Assembly: GCA_008363265.1 (NCBI GenBank)
Contig: RHKR01000207.1
Span: forward strand, 1 to 8,725
DNA length: 8,725 bases
Reading direction: 5' to 3'
DNA from: Chlorobiota bacterium
Lineage (GTDB): Bacteria; Bacteroidota; Ignavibacteria; Ignavibacteriales; Ignavibacteriaceae
Shown here: piece by piece, positions 1-6,488 of the stretch
Position numbering within the stretch: the stretch's first letter is position 1
Layout of the letters: each line of letters begins with the position of its first letter
Program-made: the position numbers and the translations under genes
Notes under the pieces: model-generated
The model's database searches: none
Seen by the model: only the letters and a program-made list of their open reading frames with translations
Told to the model about the DNA's origin: nothing

Positions 1-269
1 AGTAGTTGAGGGTGTCTGATCTCCCGTTGTGTTAGATCAAGCAGGATGGTGAAAGTAAGATTTTGCTCCTTGCTTGAGAGCCATTTTCTGTCGAGACGTC
101 CTCTTCCGGCGGATTGATATTCGGCGAACACGACCGATCCATCATATTTAATTCCATTTGATGAGTCAAGAACATATCTGTTCGTCGATTCAACTTCTTC
201 CAGATAAGTGAAATTCCGGCCGATTAATTCGGTTTCCAATTTAATATCAAATTCTTCGATCGATAACAT
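1..269 (-). CDS. birA: Biotin--[acetyl-CoA-carboxylase] ligase, N-terminal part (cut by window edge)
   Basis: The enzyme activates biotin with ATP to biotinyl-AMP and transfers it to a lysine of biotin carboxyl carrier proteins, such as that of acetyl-CoA carboxylase; it is cytosolic. My translation of the minus strand from the ATG at 269-267 gives about 89 residues. It shows the family's VESTN segment near residues 26-30, then AEYQSAGRGRLDRKW, the biotin/biotinyl-AMP binding loop (GRGRxxRxW). It continues into NLTFTILL, the next beta strand of the catalytic domain. The protein starts directly with the catalytic domain and lacks the roughly 60-residue helix-turn-helix of E. coli BirA, so it should be a class I ligase that does not repress biotin genes. 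The gene runs off the left edge, so the C-terminus is not visible. It is divergent from dnaK. A weak FCB-type promoter is possible on the minus strand (CAAA at 350-353 and AAAAAATA at 321-328 on the plus strand), but this is not convincing. Confidence 0.9.
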   Translation of the reverse strand, partial: MLSIEEFDIKLETELIGRNFTYLEEVESTNRYVLDSSNGIKYDGSVVFAEYQSAGRGRLDRKWLSSKEQNLTFTILLDLTQREIRHPQL

Positions 270-281
270 ATTTACTCAGTT

Positions 282-318
282 TGTCATTCAGTGTGCCATA
301 ATGGCACTTAATGTGTCA
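282..318. promoter_or_regulatory. Symmetric four-box TGNCA element, candidate activator site upstream of dnaK
   Basis: Four TGNCA boxes start at 282 (TGTCA), 294 (TGCCA), 302 (TGGCA) and 314 (TGTCA). All are mirror-placed around position 300. The inner pair forms a perfect inverted repeat, GTGCCAT-A-ATGGCAC (293-307); the outer boxes are symmetric in position and sequence except at the central base. The dyad lies about 97 bases upstream of the transcription start predicted from the sigma-54 promoter at 371-386. That is a usual distance for a site bound by a sigma-54 enhancer-binding protein. The function is inferred. A repressor site acting on birA or dnaK is also possible, since the element sits 13 bases upstream of the birA start codon. 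Confidence 0.55.
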
Positions 319-370
319 GTAAAAAATAAATGATCAATCACAAAAGCCACAAACCGGCGTCTTTTGCAAT

Positions 371-386
371 TGGTATGGTTTTTGCT
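371..386 (+). promoter_or_regulatory. Candidate sigma-54 (-24/-12) promoter of dnaK
   Basis: TGGTATGGTTTTTGCT matches the sigma-54 consensus TGGCACG-N4-TTGCW. It has the required GG (372-373) and GC (384-385) with exactly 10 bases between them. Counting about 12 bases from the -12 element puts the start site near 397 and gives a 5' leader of about 52 bases. No CIRCE operator (the HrcA site) is visible in the gap. A short inverted repeat, TAACT-N5-AGTTA (388-402), overlaps the predicted start site; its meaning is unknown. Confidence 0.65.
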
Positions 387-448
387 GTAACTCTAACAGT
401 TAAGAAAATAACAGAATTGAAAAACAATTTACGAAAAGGAGAGCAAAA

Positions 449-2359
449 ATGGGAAAGATCATAGGAATAGATCTTGGTACCACAAACTCGTGTGTTTCCG
501 TAATGGAAGGAAATGAACCGGTAGTAATACCAAACGCCGAGGGAACCCGTACCACACCATCAGTAGTAGCGTTTTCTAAAACAGGCGACCGCCTTGTTGG
601 GCAAGCCGCTAAAAGACAAGCGATCACAAACCCGAAGAAGACCATTTTCTCGATCAAGAGATTCATGGGACGCCGTGTTGACGAAGTAACCGATGAAACT
701 CATAAAGTACCCTACAGGATTGTCGCAGGTGAAGACAATACAGCAAGAGTCGACGTCGACGGTAAACTTTATTCTCCTCAGGAGATCAGTGCAATGATCC
801 TTCAGAAGATGAAGAAGACCGCTGAAGATTATCTGGGCCAGGAAGTTACAGAGGCAGTTATTACTGTGCCTGCATACTTCAACGATGCGCAGCGTCAGGC
901 AACAAAGGATGCGGGTGAGATCGCAGGATTGAAGGTCCGCAGGATCATCAACGAACCGACAGCTGCCGCACTGGCGTATGGACTTGATAAAAAGGGAAAA
1001 GAGGAAACTGTTGCGGTTTACGATCTCGGCGGTGGAACTTTCGATATTTCGATCCTGACGATCGGTGACGGCGTTTTTGAAGTTAAGTCGACCAACGGCG
1101 ACACTCACCTCGGAGGAGATGATTTTGATCAGCGTGTGATAGACTTCCTGGCCGATGAGTTCAAAAGGGAAGAGGGCATTGACCTTAGGAGTGACGCAAT
1201 GGCACTTCAAAGACTTAAGGAAGCTGCTGAGAAAGCCAAGATCGAGCTTTCGTCATCACTTTCGACCGATGTCAATCTTCCGTTCATAACCGCAACCCAG
1301 GACGGACCAAAACATCTTGTTCAGACGATTTCGCGTGCGAAATTTGAAAGCCTTGTCGGGGATCTGATCGAGCGTACGAGAATCCCTTGCGAGCAGGCGA
1401 TCAAAGATGCTGGTGTTTCAAAAAGTGAGATCAACGAAGTTATCCTTGTTGGTGGTTCCACTCGTGTACCCGCAGTGCAGGAACTCGTTAAACAGCTTTT
1501 CGGAAAGGAACCCCACAAAGGTGTTAACCCTGACGAAGTGGTCGCTGTAGGTGCCTCGATCCAGGGAGGTGTTCTCAGCGGTGATGTGAAAGATGTTCTC
1601 CTTCTCGATGTAACACCCCTTTCACTCGGTATTGAGACACTTGGAGGTGTTATGACAACAATGATCCAAGCAAACACAACAATTCCGACCAAGAAAACTG
1701 AGATTTTCTCAACCGCAGCCGACAGTCAACCATCAGTGACCATTCATGTGCTTCAGGGTGAGCGTCCCATGGCGATCGACAACAGATCACTTGGGAAGTT
1801 TGATCTCGACGGAATTCCACCTGCACCAAGAGGAGTACCGCAGATCGAAGTGAGCTTCGATATTGATGCGAACGGTATCCTGCACGTTTCCGCCAAGGAT
1901 AAGAACACAGGCAAGGAACAGTCGATCAAGATCACTGGTTCCGGCGGTCTCAATCAGGATGAGATCGAACGCATGAAACGTAGTGCGCAGGAACATGCTG
2001 CTGAGGACAAGAAAAAGAGGGAATTGGTGGAAAGTAGAAATACTGCCGAGAACCTTATCTTCCAGGCCAAGAAGATGATGGATGAGAACAAGGATAAGAT
2101 CACTCCTGATTACAAGAGCAAACTTGAGTCTGAGATCTCAAAACTTGAAGATGCACTGAAAACAGACAATGCCGAACAGATCAAGGCGGCAATAGATCAG
2201 TTCCAGAAAACACTTCAGGAAGCGTATCAGAACATGGGGCCACAACCGGGAGCAGCTGACCCGGGAATGGGAGCCAACTTCAATCAGGGTGCTCAGGGTG
2301 GACAGGAAAGCGCTCAGAAAGAAAAGAACGTTGAGGATGCCGAGTTCAAAGAGGTATAA
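449..2359 (+). CDS. dnaK: Molecular chaperone DnaK (Hsp70)
   Basis: This is the ATP-dependent chaperone that binds exposed hydrophobic peptides. It works in the cytosol with DnaJ and GrpE in folding and stress protection. At 636 aa it has the normal full length. Visible landmarks are the phosphate-1 loop [10 protein letters not shown] (5-14), catalytic K70 in [17 protein letters not shown] (168-178), the phosphate-2 loop YDLGGGTFD with T197 (191-199), the adenosine loop VGGSTRVP (334-341), and the interdomain linker VLLLD (383-387). The substrate-binding beta domain, the helical lid, a Gly/Gln-rich disordered tail (about 590-620) and the acidic end VEDAEFKEV follow. The segment after GRRVDEV fits the NBD insert typical of Gram-negative DnaK. 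The start is supported by AGGAGAG at 437-443, 5 bases before the ATG. The gene stands alone here, between a divergent birA and a terminator, with no grpE or dnaJ in view. A sigma-54-type promoter lies upstream. Confidence 0.98.
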   Translation: MGKIIGIDLGTTNSCVSVMEGNEPVVIPNAEGTRTTPSVVAFSKTGDRLVGQAAKRQAITNPKKTIFSIKRFMGRRVDEVTDETHKVPYRIVAGEDNTARVDVDGKLYSPQEISAMILQKMKKTAEDYLGQEVTEAVITVPAYFNDAQRQATKDAGEIAGLKVRRIINEPTAAALAYGLDKKGKEETVAVYDLGGGTFDISILTIGDGVFEVKSTNGDTHLGGDDFDQRVIDFLADEFKREEGIDLRSDAMALQRLKEAAEKAKIELSSSLSTDVNLPFITATQDGPKHLVQTISRAKFESLVGDLIERTRIPCEQAIKDAGVSKSEINEVILVGGSTRVPAVQELVKQLFGKEPHKGVNPDEVVAVGASIQGGVLSGDVKDVLLLDVTPLSLGIETLGGVMTTMIQANTTIPTKKTEIFSTAADSQPSVTIHVLQGERPMAIDNRSLGKFDLDGIPPAPRGVPQIEVSFDIDANGILHVSAKDKNTGKEQSIKITGSGGLNQDEIERMKRSAQEHAAEDKKKRELVESRNTAENLIFQAKKMMDENKDKITPDYKSKLESEISKLEDALKTDNAEQIKAAIDQFQKTLQEAYQNMGPQPGAADPGMGANFNQGAQGGQESAQKEKNVEDAEFKEV

Positions 2360-2403
2360 AATCCTCTTAACCTGATGCAACCTCTTTGTTAACAACAAGT
2401 TAG

Positions 2404-2432
2404 AAGGTCACCCCCATGGGTGGCCTTTTTTT
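2404..2432 (+). terminator. Rho-independent terminator after dnaK
   Basis: The left arm is AAGGTCACCC (2404-2413), the loop CCAT, and the right arm GGGTGGCCTT (2418-2427). They pair over 10 positions with one T-G wobble. A run of seven T (2426-2432) follows. The hairpin begins 44 bases after the dnaK stop, so dnaK is probably transcribed as a single gene. Confidence 0.9.
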
Positions 2433-2495
2433 ATAAGTCAGCGGTTGTTCACTGCATGGGCTAAGTTTTCACCTCCCCTGAAGCAAAAAAATTCG

Positions 2496-2503
2496 TATAT
2501 TTG
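2496..2503 (+). promoter_or_regulatory. Candidate FCB-type -7 promoter element of the helicase gene
   Basis: TATATTTG is an exact match to TAnnTTTG, the -7 element used by the primary sigma factor of Bacteroidota and relatives. The start site would be near 2510, about 20 bases before the helicase ATG. The upstream -33 TTTG box is not clear; the nearest candidate is GTTTTCA around 2465-2471. It lies just downstream of the dnaK terminator, as expected for a new transcription unit. Confidence 0.5.
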
Positions 2504-2518
2504 TAATTCAAAAAAACG

Positions 2519-2527
2519 AAAAGGTGG
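2519..2527 (+). promoter_or_regulatory. Ribosome binding site that sets the helicase start
   Basis: AAAAGGTGG lies just upstream of the ATG at 2529 and marks that codon as the start. The frame is open back to an ATG at 2445, but that extension would cross the predicted promoter, and its residues do not resemble a helicase N-terminus. Confidence 0.6.
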
Positions 2528-2528
2528 T

Positions 2529-3575
2529 ATGGCTTTACTTGATACTCTCAATCCGCAACAAAAAGCAATTGTTGAATATAATAACGGGCCACATGTTGTA
2601 ATCTCCGGGCCCGGAACCGGTAAAACCAGGGTAGTAACGCATAAATTGGCTTATCTTCTAGATCAGGGAGTTGATCCCGAGTCGATATTTTGCACAACGT
2701 TTACGAACAAGGCTTCAACCGATCTTAAGCAGAAAGTTAGAGAACTGCTCGGGAAATCAGATCTTGAGTTTCCTTGGGTTGGTACCTTCTATTCTGTATT
2801 TGCGAAAATCCTGCGAATCGAAGCAAAAGCAGTAGGCTACTCCACCAGTTTTTCGATCTATGATACTGAAGATTCAGAGTCATTGGTTGCGCACATCATC
2901 GAAGATTTTAATATCAACAGCGAAGCACTAAATCCGAGGGATGTTACCCGCCGGATCAGCTTTCTAAAGAATTCAATGATCTTTCCTGCAGATCTTCTGA
3001 AAAAAGAAGACAGATCTTCTGTGGAAGATAAATTTATCAGGGTATATCAGGAATACCAGCGAAAGATATTTGCCAATGATTCGATGGATTTCGAAGACCT
3101 GATACTGAAAACCCTGGAACTCCTCCGGAATAATAAAAAGGCCTTCAATAAATACAAAAAGAAATTTGATTACTTCCTTTTTGATGAATTTCAGGAAACC
3201 AGCCTTGCACAATATGAAATCATAAAACTGCTTTGCTCAAAAGCCGGCAAGATCTGCGTTATCGGTGATGACTCTCAGAGTATCTACAGCTGGAGAGGTG
3301 CAAAACACTCAAATATACACAACTTCAAGGAAGATTTTTCGAGGGTTAAACAGTTCCCTCTGGACCGTACCTACAGATCTACAATCGCTATCCTTGATGC
3401 CGCATCCGAGATCATTTCAAGAAATGAAACTTTCGTTGAAAAGAAAATTGTCACAGAAAACGAAGAGGGAGAACATCTTTCACTAATTAAGTGCTCGGAT
3501 GAGAAGGATGAAGCTTATCAGTTGGCCCGTTCAAGATATACGGCGGTATTGAATATTATAAAAGAAGAGAGATAA
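2529..3575 (+). CDS. UvrD-like helicase, N-terminal fragment (motifs Q to III)
   Basis: This 348-residue reading frame carries domains 1A and 1B. Visible are the Q motif LNPQQ (7-11), Walker A GPGTGKT with K32 (27-33), motif Ia TFTNKAS (57-63), motif Ib GTFYS (85-89), motif II FDEFQETS (218-225), motif III GDDSQSIYSWRGA (246-258) and LDRTYRST (278-285). Several usually fixed positions differ from the family norm: GTFHS has become GTFYS, DEFQDT has become DEFQET, and NYRS has become TYRS. The catalytic K32 and D219-E220 are kept. The last 15 or so residues after QLA (332-348) are out-of-frame sequence and not part of the family fold. If translated alone the fragment would hold an ATP site without its second RecA-like domain. 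Confidence 0.75.
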   Translation: MALLDTLNPQQKAIVEYNNGPHVVISGPGTGKTRVVTHKLAYLLDQGVDPESIFCTTFTNKASTDLKQKVRELLGKSDLEFPWVGTFYSVFAKILRIEAKAVGYSTSFSIYDTEDSESLVAHIIEDFNINSEALNPRDVTRRISFLKNSMIFPADLLKKEDRSSVEDKFIRVYQEYQRKIFANDSMDFEDLILKTLELLRNNKKAFNKYKKKFDYFLFDEFQETSLAQYEIIKLLCSKAGKICVIGDDSQSIYSWRGAKHSNIHNFKEDFSRVKQFPLDRTYRSTIAILDAASEIISRNETFVEKKIVTENEEGEHLSLIKCSDEKDEAYQLARSRYTAVLNIIKEER

Positions 3576-3598
3576 AAGATCTTATCGCATATCTGAAA

Positions 3599-4594
3599 GT
3601 GATCATCAATCCGATGGATGAGGAGAGTCTCCTCAGGATCATGAACTTCCCTCAGCGCGGGATCGGCATGACCACCATCAAAAGAATGATCGCGTTCTCC
3701 AAAAAGCACGAAGTAACACTTTTTGAGACGATGGGTCGTGTTTTTGAGGTGATTGATATAAAGGAAAGAATTCAAAAAAACGTTAAGAACTTCAAGATAC
3801 TGCTCGATAAGTATATTGTTCTCAGAGACAAACTTTCTGTTGGGGAACTGACACATGCACTCGTCGCCGAACTTGAACTTCAGCGTCTTTTCAACGAAGA
3901 GACAACTCACGAATCACTGGATAAGATCGACAACCTGAATGACTTTCTCAAGAGTATCTCTGAATTCTCCAGCAAATATCCTCAATCTTCGATCGAGGAG
4001 TACCTCCGGATAGTGAATCTTATGACTGACCTCGACGGAATTGATGAGTCTGAGAATTCAATCAAACTGATGACCGTTCACAGTTCGAAGGGGATGGAAT
4101 TCCCGGTTGTATTTGTTTCGGGACTTGAAGAACAACTCTTCCCGCTCTCAACCAAGTTTTCACCGGAAGCGACCACCGAAGAAGAGCGCAGGTTGTTCTA
4201 CGTTGCAGTAACCCGGGCAAAACACAAGGTCTATCTCTCGCACGCGCGTGCCAGATACCGCTTCGGCGAGGTAGCTTATGAAAATCGCTCAATTTTCATA
4301 AATGAGATTTCAACCAACCTTCTAAAGGAAGAGGACGCGAGCCAGAACCGCAAAGGCAGGAAGACCAAGAAGGAAAAAATAATTCAGAAATTTCAGTCGA
4401 TCGGATATGTTGACTGGGAACACCAGAAGACCCTGATCAAACAGGGGAGTCGCGTGTTTCACGAGCAGTTTGGACTCGGAAAGGTGCTCTCTGTTGTTGG
4501 TACTGGTGACAACCAGAAAGTAACTGTTGTTTTCGACGGTAACAATATGAAACAATTGATGCTGAAGTTTGCAAAATTGAAGGTTCAGAATTGA
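3599..4594 (+). CDS. UvrD-like helicase, C-terminal fragment (motifs V, VI and C-terminal domain)
   Basis: The first usable start codon in this frame is a GTG at 3599, giving 331 aa. However, family-like sequence begins earlier, at 3527 (PFKIYGGIEYYKR), so this is the tail of the broken gene and not an independent protein. No ribosome binding site is evident at 3599. It carries FPQRGIG and the 2B domain, motif V LMTVHSSKGMEFP (from 4067), then GLEEQLFPL, motif VI EEERRLFYVAVTRAKHK (about 4175-4230), RYRFGEV, and a C-terminal segment FHEQFGLGKVLSV...VVFDGNNMKQLM, which matches the Tudor-like C-terminal domain of UvrD/PcrA. The stop TGA (4592-4594) shares its last base with the ATG of the following secreted protein gene, which suggests translational coupling. 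Confidence 0.7.
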   Translation: MIINPMDEESLLRIMNFPQRGIGMTTIKRMIAFSKKHEVTLFETMGRVFEVIDIKERIQKNVKNFKILLDKYIVLRDKLSVGELTHALVAELELQRLFNEETTHESLDKIDNLNDFLKSISEFSSKYPQSSIEEYLRIVNLMTDLDGIDESENSIKLMTVHSSKGMEFPVVFVSGLEEQLFPLSTKFSPEATTEEERRLFYVAVTRAKHKVYLSHARARYRFGEVAYENRSIFINEISTNLLKEEDASQNRKGRKTKKEKIIQKFQSIGYVDWEHQKTLIKQGSRVFHEQFGLGKVLSVVGTGDNQKVTVVFDGNNMKQLMLKFAKLKVQN

Positions 4595-6462
4595 TGTCAA
4601 GAATGTTTTCAATTTTAGCCATCCTGTTCGTATTGAGTATCACTGGAAACTCACAGGAGTTCCGTGGTACATGGCTCGCCAGGAACAACCTGACATCGAA
4701 AGATGTACTGGCGAAAGCAATGGACAGTCTTGCCGCGAACAACTTCAACACTGTTTTTGTGAATGTCTGGAGCAGGGGGTACCCGCTCTGGAAAAGTGAT
4801 GTGTTTTTCAGGGAAACCGGCGTCTTCATTGATCCGTCTTTTCAAGGCAGGGATGTTCTCGCTGAAGCCATTGCCGAGGGACATAAACGAGGTTTGCACG
4901 TCGAAGCCTGGTTCGAGTATGGTTTTGTTGGCGGGTGGACTGGAAATCAGCCTCCAGGAGGAAAAGGCCCTATCTTTAATGCGCATCCTGACTGGGTCGC
5001 AAAAAAGAACGACGGTGGTGAGATCGATAACTCGAATTTCTACTGGATGATCCACACAAAACCCGAAGTACAGAATTTTCTTACTGCGATGTGTACCGAG
5101 ATCGCCCGCAATTATGATGTTGACGGAATCGAGCTTGACAGGATCAGATATTCAAGCCTGCAATACGGATATGACAGTTATACAGACAGTTTGTACAAGG
5201 CCCAGAATAGTGGTAATCCGCCACCAACCAATATTGCTGATACAAGTTGGATCAGGTGGCGTGCCAATAATCTTAACCAGTTCATGGTGAGGGTAAAAGA
5301 CTCCATAAAAACGATCAATTCACATATCAATATTTCAAACGCGCCTTCACTTTATTCTGCAGGAAGCTATACTTCCTATGTCAATTTCTGTCAGGATTGG
5401 GTGGGTTGGTTGCGTGATGGTTCCGTGGATAACGTTCAGGTGCAGTCATACGTTGGCTCCTCTTTCTCCTTCAGTGGAATATTGGACTATATTCTTCAGA
5501 TGGTGCCGGATAAAAACGACATCTACCCGGCATTTGCTATCTCTCCCAACGGCAACACCATAACAAATCAGGAAATATCCAATTTCGTGAATGTGACCCG
5601 CACAAAAGGCTTCAAAGGGAACGCGATCTGGTATTTCAGTGATCTTGGCGCTGTCTTTCCATACATCAAGAAGAATATTTATACATCACCCAATTATCCT
5701 CCTCACTCCTCTGCCAATTGGCGCGAGTTTTATAAAATTGTCGAAATTTCAGATCAGGCAAACGCAGTGCGGTCAGGTACCTGGACACAGAGTACAGTTT
5801 TCGGTCACAATGGACCATCCTTTTATACTGACAACTCCGCCCCGGCTTCTGTGGAGTATTTTCTTGATGTACCGGTCGATGGATACTATGAGGTATACGC
5901 ATTTAACGTAACTGCAGTTAACAGAACCGATTCTGCCAAATATTCAGTGTATGATACCTCCGGTACAGGGGTAAACTATCTGGTTAATCAGAATGATGTA
6001 AACCTGCGCAGATGGTACAAACTCGGGGATCATTTTCTTAAAGCCGGAAGGCGAAAGGTTGTCAGGCTTGATAATACCGGGCTATCCACAGGTGAATTAT
6101 TAAGTGCTGACGCAGTAATGGTAATTCTTAACAGACGGCTTTCACCGGTTGTTATGTCGGTTCCGGAAAATGAAGGTTCCGGCTTAAAAAAAAAGTCCAT
6201 AAAGTCTTTTAATATAAAAAGTTACCCCAATCCTTTCAATGGAGAATTTAAAGTCTCTTACGATATTCCGACTGAAGGCCAAACGGAGATCAAGGTTTTC
6301 AGCAGTTCTGGTGAATTGGTAAGAGTTTTGGATAGATCAGAAAAGAATCCCGGTTTTTATGAAACAAGCATCTCAGCCGCCGGACTGGCGAGCGGTGTTT
6401 ATTTCGTAACGATCGGACAAGCCGGATACTACGAGGTGGTCAAGGTCATACTTAATAAATGA
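4594..6462 (+). CDS. Secreted GHL10 (DUF187) glycoside-hydrolase-like protein with T9SS sorting domain
   Basis: This 622-residue protein is probably exported and sent through the type IX secretion system to the cell surface or medium, to act on a polysaccharide or peptidoglycan-like substrate (inferred; substrate unknown). A signal peptide (MSRMFSILAILFVLSITGNS, cleavage near 20/21) precedes QEFRGTW, the usual start of a GHL10 barrel (about 21-365). Barrel signatures include FVNVWSRG (55-62), HVEAWFEYGF (102-111) and DVDGIELDRIRY (175-186), where D182 and E104 are candidate acidic active-site residues. Residues about 375-515 form a beta-rich golvesin/carbohydrate-binding-like domain (EYFLDVPVDGYYEVYAF). 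A Lys-rich linker leads to the T9SS type A domain (about 538-622), with SYPNPFNGEFKVSYDIP and the end VVKVILNK. I chose the ATG at 4594, which overlaps the helicase stop by one base; a TTG sits one codon earlier. A run of nine A (6186-6194) lies in the linker. Confidence 0.88.
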   Translation: MSRMFSILAILFVLSITGNSQEFRGTWLARNNLTSKDVLAKAMDSLAANNFNTVFVNVWSRGYPLWKSDVFFRETGVFIDPSFQGRDVLAEAIAEGHKRGLHVEAWFEYGFVGGWTGNQPPGGKGPIFNAHPDWVAKKNDGGEIDNSNFYWMIHTKPEVQNFLTAMCTEIARNYDVDGIELDRIRYSSLQYGYDSYTDSLYKAQNSGNPPPTNIADTSWIRWRANNLNQFMVRVKDSIKTINSHINISNAPSLYSAGSYTSYVNFCQDWVGWLRDGSVDNVQVQSYVGSSFSFSGILDYILQMVPDKNDIYPAFAISPNGNTITNQEISNFVNVTRTKGFKGNAIWYFSDLGAVFPYIKKNIYTSPNYPPHSSANWREFYKIVEISDQANAVRSGTWTQSTVFGHNGPSFYTDNSAPASVEYFLDVPVDGYYEVYAFNVTAVNRTDSAKYSVYDTSGTGVNYLVNQNDVNLRRWYKLGDHFLKAGRRKVVRLDNTGLSTGELLSADAVMVILNRRLSPVVMSVPENEGSGLKKKSIKSFNIKSYPNPFNGEFKVSYDIPTEGQTEIKVFSSSGELVRVLDRSEKNPGFYETSISAAGLASGVYFVTIGQAGYYEVVKVILNK

Positions 6463-6477
6463 AGTGCTAATAACCAT

Positions 6478-6482
6478 AAGGA
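6478..6482 (+). promoter_or_regulatory. Ribosome binding site of the phosphofructokinase gene
   Basis: AAGGA lies 6 bases before the ATG at 6489 and fixes that start. The whole gap after the secreted-protein gene is 26 bases, too short for a convincing promoter or terminator. Confidence 0.7.
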
Positions 6483-6488
6483 CTTAGA

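Larger units (their letters stand above)
2529..4594 (+). pseudogene. UvrD/PcrA/Rep-type DNA helicase gene with internal deletion and frameshift
   Basis: Superfamily 1A helicases unwind DNA 3' to 5' with ATP in excision and mismatch repair and in removing roadblocks from replication. Together the two halves cover nearly the whole family, but they lie in different frames. The first frame is convincing through SDEKDEAYQLA (ending about 3527) and then becomes nonsense to a stop at 3573-3575. The second frame becomes convincing at PFKIYGGIEYYKRREIKDL, starting at 3527. In E. coli UvrD about 38 residues separate the equivalent points, and they contain motif IV (YRSNAQSR). None of these residues is encoded here in any frame, so this is not a simple one-base shift. 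The lost length must be 1 modulo 3, probably near 115 bases. With it restored the protein would be about 726 aa, normal for the family. Without motif IV, whose arginine contacts ATP, activity is unlikely. A misassembly would give the same picture. Confidence 0.75.

Noticed and set aside
293..307. Inverted repeat near birA read as a BirA operator
   Set aside because: The encoded ligase starts with the catalytic domain and has no DNA-binding domain, and the repeat does not resemble the long bio operator. Another regulator is more likely.
270..448. CIRCE element (HrcA site) expected upstream of dnaK
   Set aside because: I looked for TTAGCACTC-N9-GAGTGCTAA and close variants in the gap and found none. 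The only strong dyad is the TGNCA element.
560..1210. Long minus-strand open frame (216 codons) opposite dnaK, and others at 1321-1692, 1753-1996 and 2138-2398
   Set aside because: Antisense frames over dnaK are a well-known by-product of its codon use. The translations have no recognisable domain or ribosome binding site, and dnaK itself is certain.
2378..2403. Small TTGTTAACAA palindrome between dnaK stop and terminator
   Set aside because: It is short, AT-rich and likely by chance. The GC-rich hairpin with T run just downstream explains termination.
2445..2528. Upstream extension of the helicase reading frame to an ATG at 2445
   Set aside because: It would begin 12 bases after the dnaK terminator and cross the predicted promoter. 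The extra residues look unlike any helicase, and the ATG at 2529 has its own ribosome binding site and begins next to the Q motif.
3515..3575. Programmed ribosomal frameshift joining the two helicase halves
   Set aside because: A frameshift would keep all residues, but about 38 family residues are absent from every frame at the junction, and no slippery heptamer is present there.
4651..5055. Minus-strand and alternate-frame open stretches over the secreted protein and phosphofructokinase genes (such as 4651-5055, 4763-5050, 5639-5911, 6429-6749, 7002-7358)
   Set aside because: All overlap confidently identified genes, lack recognisable domains and ribosome binding sites, and read like shadows of the true coding frame.
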